Assembly: GCA_024400305.1 (NCBI GenBank)
Contig: JAKSMX010000025.1
Span: forward strand, 1-41,484
Length of the DNA: 41,484 nucleotides
DNA from: Bacteroidales bacterium
GTDB taxonomy: Bacteria; Bacteroidota; Bacteroidia; Bacteroidales; F082
Direction of reading: 5' to 3'
Shown here piece by piece: positions 8,141-14,421 of the stretch. Within the stretch, counting starts at the first letter, position 1; each line of letters opens with the position of its first letter. The notes beneath the pieces are model-generated. The model did not search any database and had not been told where the DNA came from. It saw only the letters and a program-made list of their open reading frames with translations. The position numbers were made by a program, and so were the translations under genes.

Positions 8141-8743
8141 TTGAAAACTGAGAAAATAATATTGGGTATCGACCCTGGCACCATGCTGATGGGTTATGGT
8201 CTGGTTCTTCAGAAAGGGAAGGAGCTGAACATGATTTGCATGGGTGTCATTAAACTTAAAAAGCTTGACAACCAAGCACTTAAGCTGAAAAAAATCTTTG
8301 AGCGTGTGCTTGAATTGGTCGATGAGTATCATCCCGATGAGTTGGCGATTGAGGCGCCTTTTTTTGGGAAAAATGTCCAGTCGATGTTGAAGCTCGGTCG
8401 TGCGCAGGGTGTGGCGATGGCGGCGGCGTTGTACCGCGACATCCCGATTTTCGAGTATTCTCCGAGGAAGATAAAACAGTCGATAACCGGCAACGGAGCC
8501 GCTTCAAAGGAACAGGTCGCGGCGATGGTGCAGAAACTGTGCAATTTCACCGAACATCCTGATTATCTTGATGCTACGGATGCCATGGCTGCGGCCGTCT
8601 GTCATAGCTTTCAGAATAAATTGAATATTGTTGACGGGGAGAACGAGTCGAACCTGCCGAAGATTCCGAAAGGGAAGAAATCCGTGAGCGGCTGGGCCGA
8701 CTTCTTGGCGAAGAACCCCGAGAAAAACGTCACGCAGAAATGA
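8141..8743 (+). CDS. ruvC: Holliday junction endonuclease RuvC
   Basis: A 200-residue RuvC, slightly longer than the usual 160-190 owing to a C-terminal tail of about 35 residues. It resolves Holliday junctions at the RuvAB branch-migration complex. The four catalytic acidic residues are present: Asp in I-L-G-I-D-P-G (about 11), Glu in A-I-E-A-P-F-F (about 67), and two Asp in L-D-A-T-D-A near 145-148. The start is TTG: no ATG precedes the catalytic IDPG block, and an in-frame TAA lies at 8135-8137. It is head to head with the flippase-like gene and convergent with the EF-G2-like gene. Confidence 0.93.
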   Translation: MKTEKIILGIDPGTMLMGYGLVLQKGKELNMICMGVIKLKKLDNQALKLKKIFERVLELVDEYHPDELAIEAPFFGKNVQSMLKLGRAQGVAMAAALYRDIPIFEYSPRKIKQSITGNGAASKEQVAAMVQKLCNFTEHPDYLDATDAMAAAVCHSFQNKLNIVDGENESNLPKIPKGKKSVSGWADFLAKNPEKNVTQK

Positions 8744-8744
8744 G

Positions 8745-8776
8745 AAAAGGCAACCGCTCCGGCTGCCTTTTCATTT
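8745..8776. terminator. Bidirectional terminator between ruvC and the EF-G2-like gene
   Basis: An 8-bp inverted repeat AAAAGGCA/TGCCTTTT (8745-8752 with 8764-8771), flanked by A's on the left and T's on the right, between convergent genes. It begins one base after the ruvC stop and ends about 20 bases before the other gene's stop. Confidence 0.65.
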
Positions 8777-8794
8777 TTAATATCAAGATCCGAA

Positions 8795-10930
8795 TTAATC
8801 TTCGTCTTTCTTTGATTCCTCGTAAGCCTTGAGGAGTTTGGTCTGGACATCGGCCGGAACCTGTGCGTATTCTGCATATTCCATTGTGAATGAACCACGA
8901 CCCGAGGTGAGTGAGCTCAATGATGTTGAGTAACGGTCCATCTCCGCGAGCGGAACCCTTGCCTTGATAATCTGGTAGTGACGGTCTGAATCCATGCCCA
9001 TGATGATGGCGCGGCGACCCTGAAGGTCGGTGTTGACGGCACCCATCATGTCTTCCGGCATACGGACTGTGAGGTCATATATAGGTTCCATGATCTTCGG
9101 GCCTGCGTTCTTGAATGCTGCCGAGAATGCCATACGACCTGCGATCTTGAATGCCATTTCATTTGAATCGACCGGGTGCATCTTGCCATCATAGACATAG
9201 ACGATGATGTCGCGTGCGTATGAACCTGTGAGCGGGCCTTCTTCGAGACGCTCGTTGATACCTTTGAGGATAGCCGGCATGAAGCGGGCATCGATGGCAC
9301 CACCGACAACGCAGTTCTTGAAGATGAGTTTGCCGCCCCACTGGAGGTCATATTCTTGAGTGTCACGGACCTGGAGGTCTGTCGGGTCGGTGTAGCCTTC
9401 ATAATATGGAGCAAGTCTCAAATGCACTTCACCGAACTGACCTGAACCGCCTGACTGTTTCTTGTGACGGTAGTCGGCGTTGGCTGACTTGGTGATTGTC
9501 TCACGGTACGGAATCTTTGGTGATGCGAACTCGACTGCAATCTTGTGGACGTTGTCGAGATACCACTTGATTGTGTTGAGGTGATATTCACCTTGGCACT
9601 GGAGGATGTTCTGTTTCAGCTCACGTGACATTGCGGTGAGGATGGTCGGGTCGGTCTTGTGCATGTCGTTGAGGATGCCGCCGAGTTTTTCATCTTCCTG
9701 TGAGTTGACAGCCTTGATTGCGATAGAGAAGATTGGTGTCGGGAACTTGATTGCCGGGAATGCTGTGTCTGCCGCCTTTGCATCGACGAGTGAATCGTTG
9801 ACGCGTACGTCTTTCAACTTGATTGTTGAGATGATGTCGCCGGCGCATGCTTTCTCAACGCGTTCACGTGTCTTGCCGTTTGAAATGAGAATCTGTGAGA
9901 TACGTTCCTTGTTGCCGGTACGTGGGTTGATAAGGTCTTGAGCTTCAACGATTGAGCCGCCGTAGATACGTGCCATCGCGACGTCGCCGACGTTCTGCTC
10001 GTTGGAAACCTTGAAGAAGAACATTGCGGTTGGCTCTTCAACGCTGTTGTGGAATTCTTTCCCGTTCTCGGCTACGGCAGGGGCGACGTGTTCCGGTGAC
10101 GGGCAGGCGTTGATGATGAATTCGAGGAGACGTGTCACGCCGATACCGGCTTTCGCTGCGCCGCAGATGACAGGGAAAAGTTCGCGTTTCGCGATGCCCA
10201 TGCGGATGCCTGCTTCCATGTCTTCTTCTGAAAGTGTGCCTTCGTCGAAGAATTTCTCCATGAGAGCGTCATCTCCTTCTGCTGCATGCTCGATGAGCTC
10301 GTTGTGAAGTTCTTCCGCCTTGTCAGCGAGGTTCGCAGGGATGTCCTGAATCTCAGGAGCGCCGTTGCCATTCTTGAAGACAAGCATCTTCTTCATGATG
10401 AGGTCGATGACTGCGTTGAAGCCCTCGCCTGTGTTCACCGGGAACTGTACAGGAGCGACTCTATCGCCGAAATACTCCTTCAACTGATGGATGGCATCGT
10501 CGAAATTGGCGTTGTTGTGGTCGAGCTGGTTCATGAAGAACACGACCGGTTTGTTTGTGTTCGCAGCGTGTTTCCATGCGTTTTCTGATGTGGCCTCAAC
10601 ACCCGACTGCGCGTTGACGGTGAATACCGCTGTGTCGGCAGCACTCAGACAAGCGACGATATCGCCGGAGAAATCGCTAAAGCCAGGAGTGTCTAAAATA
10701 TTGATTTTCTTGTCATTATAGATTGTATATAACAAGCTGGCGTTTACAGAGATACCGCGTTCCATTTCGATTGGACGGTAGTCTGACACTGTGTTTTTGC
10801 TTTCAGTGGCGCCTTTTCTGTTGATGAGCTTGCCTTCGAAAACCATGTTTTCAGCAAGCGTAGTCTTTCCGGATTTAGCAGCTCCGATGAGAGCGATGTT
10901 CCGAATTTCGTCTGTCTGGAATACCTTCAT
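8795..10930 (-). CDS. EF-G2-type translation elongation factor paralog
   Basis: A 711-residue EF-G-like protein with full domain order: GTP-binding domain (1 to about 270), domain II (about 290-380), and domains III-V (about 390-690, with domain IV near 470-600). It opens like Bacteroidota EF-G2 (M-K-V-F-Q-T-D-E-I-R-N-I-A-L). The P-loop is G-A-A-K-S-G-K-T (16-23) and switch I retains M-E-R-G-I. G3 reads D-T-P-G-F, so Phe84 sits where EF-G has its catalytic His (DTPGH), and G4 is N-Q-L-D instead of N-K-M-D. Published work on Bacteroides describes EF-G2 as a paralog without GTPase activity that supports translation under carbon limitation; the Phe substitution fits that. This is not the canonical fusA, which usually sits with rpsL/rpsG. 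The promoter box at 10977-10984 predicts a leader of about 40 bases. Confidence 0.88.
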   Translation of the reverse strand: MKVFQTDEIRNIALIGAAKSGKTTLAENMVFEGKLINRKGATESKNTVSDYRPIEMERGISVNASLLYTIYNDKKINILDTPGFSDFSGDIVACLSAADTAVFTVNAQSGVEATSENAWKHAANTNKPVVFFMNQLDHNNANFDDAIHQLKEYFGDRVAPVQFPVNTGEGFNAVIDLIMKKMLVFKNGNGAPEIQDIPANLADKAEELHNELIEHAAEGDDALMEKFFDEGTLSEEDMEAGIRMGIAKRELFPVICGAAKAGIGVTRLLEFIINACPSPEHVAPAVAENGKEFHNSVEEPTAMFFFKVSNEQNVGDVAMARIYGGSIVEAQDLINPRTGNKERISQILISNGKTRERVEKACAGDIISTIKLKDVRVNDSLVDAKAADTAFPAIKFPTPIFSIAIKAVNSQEDEKLGGILNDMHKTDPTILTAMSRELKQNILQCQGEYHLNTIKWYLDNVHKIAVEFASPKIPYRETITKSANADYRHKKQSGGSGQFGEVHLRLAPYYEGYTDPTDLQVRDTQEYDLQWGGKLIFKNCVVGGAIDARFMPAILKGINERLEEGPLTGSYARDIIVYVYDGKMHPVDSNEMAFKIAGRMAFSAAFKNAGPKIMEPIYDLTVRMPEDMMGAVNTDLQGRRAIIMGMDSDRHYQIIKARVPLAEMDRYSTSLSSLTSGRGSFTMEYAEYAQVPADVQTKLLKAYEESKKDED

Positions 10931-10976
10931 TTTCTATTTTTATTGTCTGATTATTATTATTTTTAAAATTTGGGTG

Positions 10977-10984
10977 CAAAAATA
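10977..10984 (-). promoter_or_regulatory. -7 box of the EF-G2-like gene
   Basis: TATTTTTG on the minus strand, with an expected transcript start near 10970, about 40 bases before the ATG at 10930. Confidence 0.5.
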
Positions 10985-11062
10985 CATAAAATAATCGAAA
11001 GTTTTCAATTAATTACGATTATTTTTAATGTTTTCGTGGAACTTGACAAATGAAACGACAAA

Positions 11063-12037
11063 CTAAATCATCGGGAACTGCCTTTTGATTTGATTCCATC
11101 TGCCTTCGCCCATCTTTGCCCCGATGACCTGTATGATGTTTTCTGCGAGGCAATTGCCGAGTTCGCCGCATTTCTCCAAATTTAATCCGTTGATGAGACC
11201 GGCGAGGAAGCCCGCCGCATACATGTCGCCGGCGCCCGTTGTGTCAATGACGTTGACCTTGTTGCAGCCGATCTGCACTTTTTCGTTGCCTCTCTTGATG
11301 AGCGAGCCGCGTTTTCCGATTTTCACGACGGCGATCTCGCAATTTTTGGCGATAAACTCAAGAGATTCTTCCGGAGTGCTGTCTGTCAAGCTCTTGGCTT
11401 CTTCCTCGTTGGCGAAGACGATGTCAATCTGCGGCAGTATTTCGAGCAGGAAATCGCGGTTCGCCTCAACCACATTGTATGATGCCAGATCTATGGCGAC
11501 TTTACAACCGGCTTGCTTGGCCAATTCGATGGTTCTTCTGACAAGTTGCTGGTTAGTAATAAGATAACCTTCAATGTAGCAATAATCCCAACCTTCGAAA
11601 AGTTCTTTTTTCAAAAGTTCCGCCGACAGTTCGACGGCCGCTCCGAGATGCGTCGCGAAAGTGCGTTCTCCGTCGGGAGAGATGATTGCGCGTGCCGTGC
11701 CTGATGGCGTATCGCTGTGAAAAACAATTGGTTTCACTCCGACTTCCTTCATGGCGTCTTCGAAAAACCTTCCGATTTCGTCGTTTCCGGTTGAAAATAT
11801 GAAACCTGTCGTGATTCCGCATTTTGCGAGGCCGTGGATTGTGTTGGCCGCCGAACCGCCCGGCGACATCGAATTTTCAAACTGCCCGACAGCCTTCCCG
11901 ATTTTCGCCGATGTGGCGGCATCTACAAGCTGCATGGAACCTTTTGGAAGATCTAACTCATTGAGAATATTGTCGTTATCGACTTTAGTGAGGATGTCAA
12001 CGAGGGCATTGCCAATGCCAAGTACTGATTTTTTCAT
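11063..12037 (-). CDS. PfkB-family carbohydrate/nucleoside kinase (adenosine kinase-like)
   Basis: A 324-residue ribokinase-fold kinase. The N-terminal signature has G-I-G-N-A-L-V-D-I, and P-G-G-S-A-A-N near residues 59-65 (substrate-binding glycines). The C-terminal signature is D-T-T-G-A-G-D at 265-271, with Asp271 as the catalytic base and the GAG anion hole, followed by the usual A-A-G-F-L-A-G helix. The GNALVD start and F-x-x-S-x-S-P-G-G-S-A-A-N block place it with the adenosine kinase-like PfkB proteins common in Bacteroidota. The actual substrate (adenosine, ribose or another sugar) cannot be fixed by eye. It is a single-gene unit with its own promoter and no clear terminator. Confidence 0.85.
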   Translation of the reverse strand: MKKSVLGIGNALVDILTKVDNDNILNELDLPKGSMQLVDAATSAKIGKAVGQFENSMSPGGSAANTIHGLAKCGITTGFIFSTGNDEIGRFFEDAMKEVGVKPIVFHSDTPSGTARAIISPDGERTFATHLGAAVELSAELLKKELFEGWDYCYIEGYLITNQQLVRRTIELAKQAGCKVAIDLASYNVVEANRDFLLEILPQIDIVFANEEEAKSLTDSTPEESLEFIAKNCEIAVVKIGKRGSLIKRGNEKVQIGCNKVNVIDTTGAGDMYAAGFLAGLINGLNLEKCGELGNCLAENIIQVIGAKMGEGRWNQIKRQFPMI

Positions 12038-12057
12038 TGTGTTTGATTTTGAACCCG

Positions 12058-12065
12058 CAAAAATA
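12058..12065 (-). promoter_or_regulatory. -7 box of the PfkB kinase gene
   Basis: TATTTTTG on the minus strand, with an expected transcript start near 12051 and a leader of about 14 bases before the ATG at 12037. Confidence 0.5.
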
Positions 12066-12245
12066 ATAAATTTATCAACAGGATTTTAAGATTTTATCAG
12101 ACAGGTTGTACAAGGTACAAAAGATAATCCATGAAACGTGAAAGGGTAATCTTGCCAAAAACAAACTTGCCGAAAATGTTATCATAAAAAACAAAAGAAT
12201 GAACACCGAGTGGTATCCATTCCTTCAATTAATAACATGAAACAT
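12066..12245. other. Intergenic stretch with no recognised gene
   Basis: About 180 bases of A/T-rich sequence between the PfkB promoter and the tRNA-Asn terminator. I see no credible reading frame, RNA fold or repeat here beyond an imperfect inverted repeat around 12199-12223. Confidence 0.5.
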
Positions 12246-12265
12246 AAAAAATTACACTTTGTAAT
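12246..12265 (-). terminator. Weak terminator after tRNA-Asn
   Basis: On the minus strand, ATTAC-AAAGT-GTAAT (stem in 12251-12265) followed by a T tract, about 10 bases past the tRNA 3' end. The stem is short and A/T-rich. Confidence 0.4.
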
Positions 12266-12274
12266 CTCTCTCCG

Positions 12275-12348
12275 CGCCCCCTTCAGGACTTGAACCTGAG
12301 ACCCCCTGATTAACAGTCAGATGCTCTAACCAACTGAGCTAAGGAGGC
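12275..12348 (-). tRNA. tRNA-Asn (anticodon GTT)
   Basis: Read on the minus strand: acceptor stem GCCTCCT with AGGGGGC (one G-T pair), D arm with AGCTCAGTTGGTTAGAGC, anticodon stem CTGAC/ATCAG region around a loop with anticodon GTT, and T arm CAGGTTCAAGTCCTG. The discriminator is G, as expected for Asn, and CCA is not encoded. It lies just past the 3' end of the polysaccharide operon. Confidence 0.95.
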
Positions 12349-12385
12349 GTTTCAACAGCTTGTTTCTTTCCTCTGTTTGCGTGTG

Positions 12386-12393
12386 CAAAGGTA
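12386..12393 (-). promoter_or_regulatory. -7 box of tRNA-Asn
   Basis: TACCTTTG on the minus strand, about 38 bases before the mature 5' end; the same variant as at tRNA-Gln. Confidence 0.55.
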
Positions 12394-12435
12394 CAACGTT
12401 TTCCAATATGCGCAACAAAAATTTAATATTTTTTT

Positions 12436-12472
12436 AAAAAATTTTTATTGGTTGTAAATCAATAATTTACAA
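12436..12472 (-). terminator. Candidate terminator of the polysaccharide operon
   Basis: A perfect 8-bp inverted repeat TTGTAAAT/ATTTACAA (12452-12459 with 12465-12472), 22 bases past the last operon stop, followed on the minus strand by an A/T tract with six T's. The stem is A/T-rich, so its strength is uncertain. Confidence 0.45.
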
Positions 12473-12493
12473 ATCAAAATGCTGATATTTTTA

Positions 12494-13075
12494 TTAGAAA
12501 AACGTCTTCCAGAGAATTTTTATGTCAAGAAAAACACTCCAATTGTCCAAATATTCAAGATTAATTTTCACTTTGTCAGGATAAATGACTTCGTCATTAT
12601 AACGTTTCGGATCTTTTTGTTGGGATAAAATCCTGTCTTCGTGCCGATATTTCAACGAAGCGGGTCCTGTGATTCCCGGTCTTAAATTTAAAATCCTCCT
12701 GTCATCGCCTTCAAGCCTGTCGGCGTAACCCGGCACGTCAGGTCGCGGCCCGACGAAGCTCATGTCACCTATTAATATATTGATGATTTCAAAAAGCGTG
12801 TCAATTTTTGTTTCACGAAGCCATTTCCCGAAAGGCATAATTCTCGGGTCATCAAAAGTTGTTACTGAAATTCCTTTATCCGAGCCTGCTTTCATTGTCC
12901 GTATTTTGATGATTCTGAATGGTTTGGCATCTTTCCCGATTCTCGTTTGAAGGAAAAGGAAAGGTCCTTTGTCCATTTTTACCTTGTGCAGAATGAAAAG
13001 GACAAGCAAAAACGGCGACAAAAAAATCAGGGCGAGGAATGAAAAGATCCTGTCAAAAAGCCATTTGATTATCAT
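12494..13075 (-). CDS. Small PglC-like initiating sugar transferase with altered DE motif
   Basis: A 193-residue monotopic phosphoglycosyltransferase of PglC/EpsL size. It has an N-terminal re-entrant hydrophobic helix (about 10-30), then G-P-F-L-F-L-Q-T-R-I-G, I-I-K-I-R-T-M (about 55-61), G-D-M-S-F-V-G-P-R-P (about 103-112) and R-P-G-I-T-G near 132. The family moves a sugar-1-phosphate from a nucleotide sugar to undecaprenyl phosphate. In PglC the catalytic pair is Asp-Glu in L-D-E-L-P-Q; here the segment reads K-I-D-T-L-F-E, so Asp92 is kept but Glu is Thr93 (codon at 12797-12799). A second, canonical transferase sits in the same operon. This one may be inactive, altered or of different specificity. 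It is the last gene of the operon. Confidence 0.85.
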   Translation of the reverse strand: MIIKWLFDRIFSFLALIFLSPFLLVLFILHKVKMDKGPFLFLQTRIGKDAKPFRIIKIRTMKAGSDKGISVTTFDDPRIMPFGKWLRETKIDTLFEIINILIGDMSFVGPRPDVPGYADRLEGDDRRILNLRPGITGPASLKYRHEDRILSQQKDPKRYNDEVIYPDKVKINLEYLDNWSVFLDIKILWKTFF

Positions 13076-13099
13076 AAAACAATTGATAGGGGAATGAAT

Positions 13100-13897
13100 T
13101 CAGTTGTTCAGAAAAAGTTCGTGCATTTTCAGGACAGCCTTCACGCTTTTGTTAGGGATGATATTTCTGAAAGGAAAAAGAATTTTCACGATGATTCCGA
13201 ACCACCATTTATAATGGATCTTCAGTTTGCAATAGGCTTTTCGGAATTTGAAATTCTGTATCAGAAACGGTTGAATATTAGAGTGTTCCGTAATGCTCCG
13301 CGAGCCGTCAGTGACATATTTGAACTTTTTTTCGCCAAGATAATATTCGTTCAATTTATAAAAAAAACCGTAATACGGATAAGTTGCATTGTGTTTGTAT
13401 TCGGGAAGTACAGTCACCAAATCATAAAAGCACGCATTGTCATAAAGTTGAATCACGGCAAAGCCAACAAAATTATTGTTTTTAATGTCAAATGCTCCCC
13501 AAAAATCATGATTTTTTTCGTTCCAAGAAGCAAGAAGCCCGTTAAAGACATTTTTGTTCATGATTCTGTCTTGCTTCACATAACTTTTATAAACTTTATC
13601 TGTGATTTTAAAACCTTGTTGCTCAATAAGTTCCTTGTCAATTTGCTGAAAATGAAAACTTTTGTTGGCACGGCGGATTTTATTTTTTTCGTTTGAAGAA
13701 TGTTCATCAAATCCACCGAATGAATCTTTGATGATGTACCAAAAATCCGATTCCTCCTTTTGGTCAAAATCGTAAGTGTTTCTGACCATCCAACCGCCTT
13801 CTTTAAGAAGATTTCTGCATTCATTATCAGACAGTTGTCTGTCGAAATGAGGTGCTGAAATCCAGGCGTGGCGATAAAGAGAGAAATCGTTCATCAT
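13100..13897 (-). CDS. GNAT/FemAB-like protein of the polysaccharide operon
   Basis: About 265 residues, starting at the ATG whose A is the last base of the preceding stop (TGATG at 13899-13895), which suggests translational coupling to the mutarotase gene. A longer frame to 13933 exists but would overlap that gene. The sequence has the N-R-x-x-I-R-R-A-N-K basic block and a central acetyltransferase-like core (FWGAFDIKNNNFVGFAVIQL, then Y-D-L-V-T-V-L-P-E-Y). It resembles GNAT/FemAB-like proteins often annotated in Bacteroidota capsule loci. A role in acylating or otherwise modifying a sugar of the polysaccharide is inferred from context. No acyl-CoA P-loop could be fixed with confidence. Confidence 0.6.
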   Translation of the reverse strand: MMNDFSLYRHAWISAPHFDRQLSDNECRNLLKEGGWMVRNTYDFDQKEESDFWYIIKDSFGGFDEHSSNEKNKIRRANKSFHFQQIDKELIEQQGFKITDKVYKSYVKQDRIMNKNVFNGLLASWNEKNHDFWGAFDIKNNNFVGFAVIQLYDNACFYDLVTVLPEYKHNATYPYYGFFYKLNEYYLGEKKFKYVTDGSRSITEHSNIQPFLIQNFKFRKAYCKLKIHYKWWFGIIVKILFPFRNIIPNKSVKAVLKMHELFLNN

Positions 13898-14283
13898 CAA
13901 TAAAGGTAGAACATCCTTTCCATCATCTGCCATTTCTCATCGGATGTGGCGTTGGCGGAAGTGTCTTGTAATTCAGACATATAGGCTTCCCATTCGGCCT
14001 GGCGCGGCAGTGTGGCGAGCTTGTTCATTGCGGCGTCGAGGTCAAGGTCGGCGGGTGTCTCGACAATCATGAAAAGACGTGTCCCGAGTATGTAAATCTC
14101 CATCTCAAGGATTCCGACCTGCCTGATGCCGTCGATGATCTCCTGCCAGACGTTGCCTTTCTCATGCCGTCGACGGTATTCTTTTATCAGTTCCGGGTTG
14201 TTCCGCAATTCCAAAGTGCGGCAGTAATGAACCGTAGGGAAATCATAACGTTTTGATTTATAACCTTTCATATTTTTTAACAC
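13897..14283 (-). CDS. L-rhamnose/L-fucose mutarotase-family protein
   Basis: A 128-residue protein of the RhaM/YiiL family (usually about 105 residues); the N-terminal 15 residues are extra, and Met5 at 14271 is an alternative start. Family features: E-Y-R-R-R-H near 35-40 (catalytic His), W-Q-E-I, a central beta-strand I-Y-I-L-G-T-R-L-F-M-I-V-E, W near 97, and the terminal E-R-M-F-Y-L-Y block. It interconverts alpha and beta anomers of a 6-deoxy sugar. Next to fkp it most likely supplies the anomer used by fucokinase, so L-fucose is the preferred substrate (inference; family members are usually named for rhamnose). The stop overlaps the next start by one base. Confidence 0.82.
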   Translation of the reverse strand: MLKNMKGYKSKRYDFPTVHYCRTLELRNNPELIKEYRRRHEKGNVWQEIIDGIRQVGILEMEIYILGTRLFMIVETPADLDLDAAMNKLATLPRQAEWEAYMSELQDTSANATSDEKWQMMERMFYLY

Positions 14284-14293
14284 AAGTTTAATT

Positions 14294-14357
14294 TAACACG
14301 AGTTTCACAAGTTGGTAACACGAGTTTCACAAGTTGGTAACACGAGTTTCACAAGTT
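14294..14357. repeat. Three tandem copies of a 22-bp repeat
   Basis: Unit taacacgagtttcacaagtt plus gg, at 14294-14315, 14316-14337 and 14338-14357 (the last lacks the final GG). The copies are identical where complete. They lie in the 138-base gap between fkp and the mutarotase gene, the only long gap inside this operon. Confidence 0.85.
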
Positions 14358-14363
14358 TTTTTT

Positions 14364-14409
14364 ATTTGCCTGTTCACTTATTTATCTTATCACCTATTTG
14401 CCTGTTCAC
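14364..14409. repeat. Direct repeat of 14 bp next to the 22-bp array
   Basis: The 14-base string atttgcctgttcac occurs at 14364-14377 and 14396-14409, with shorter related pieces (cacctatt, cacctaatcacc) around it. Together with the neighbouring 22-bp array this fills almost the whole gap. Confidence 0.65.
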
Positions 14410-14421
14410 CTAATCACCTTT

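Noticed and set aside
12199-12223. Terminator or RNA hairpin between the PfkB gene and tRNA-Asn
   Set aside because: The inverted repeat around 12199-12223 is imperfect and has no T tract.
13897-13933. Upstream extension of the GNAT-like gene to 13933
   Set aside because: It would overlap the mutarotase gene by 37 bases, while the ATG at 13897 overlaps the stop in the usual TGATG coupling form.
14294-14357. CRISPR-like array in the polysaccharide operon
   Set aside because: The 22-bp copies are directly joined with no spacers, and no cas gene is present.
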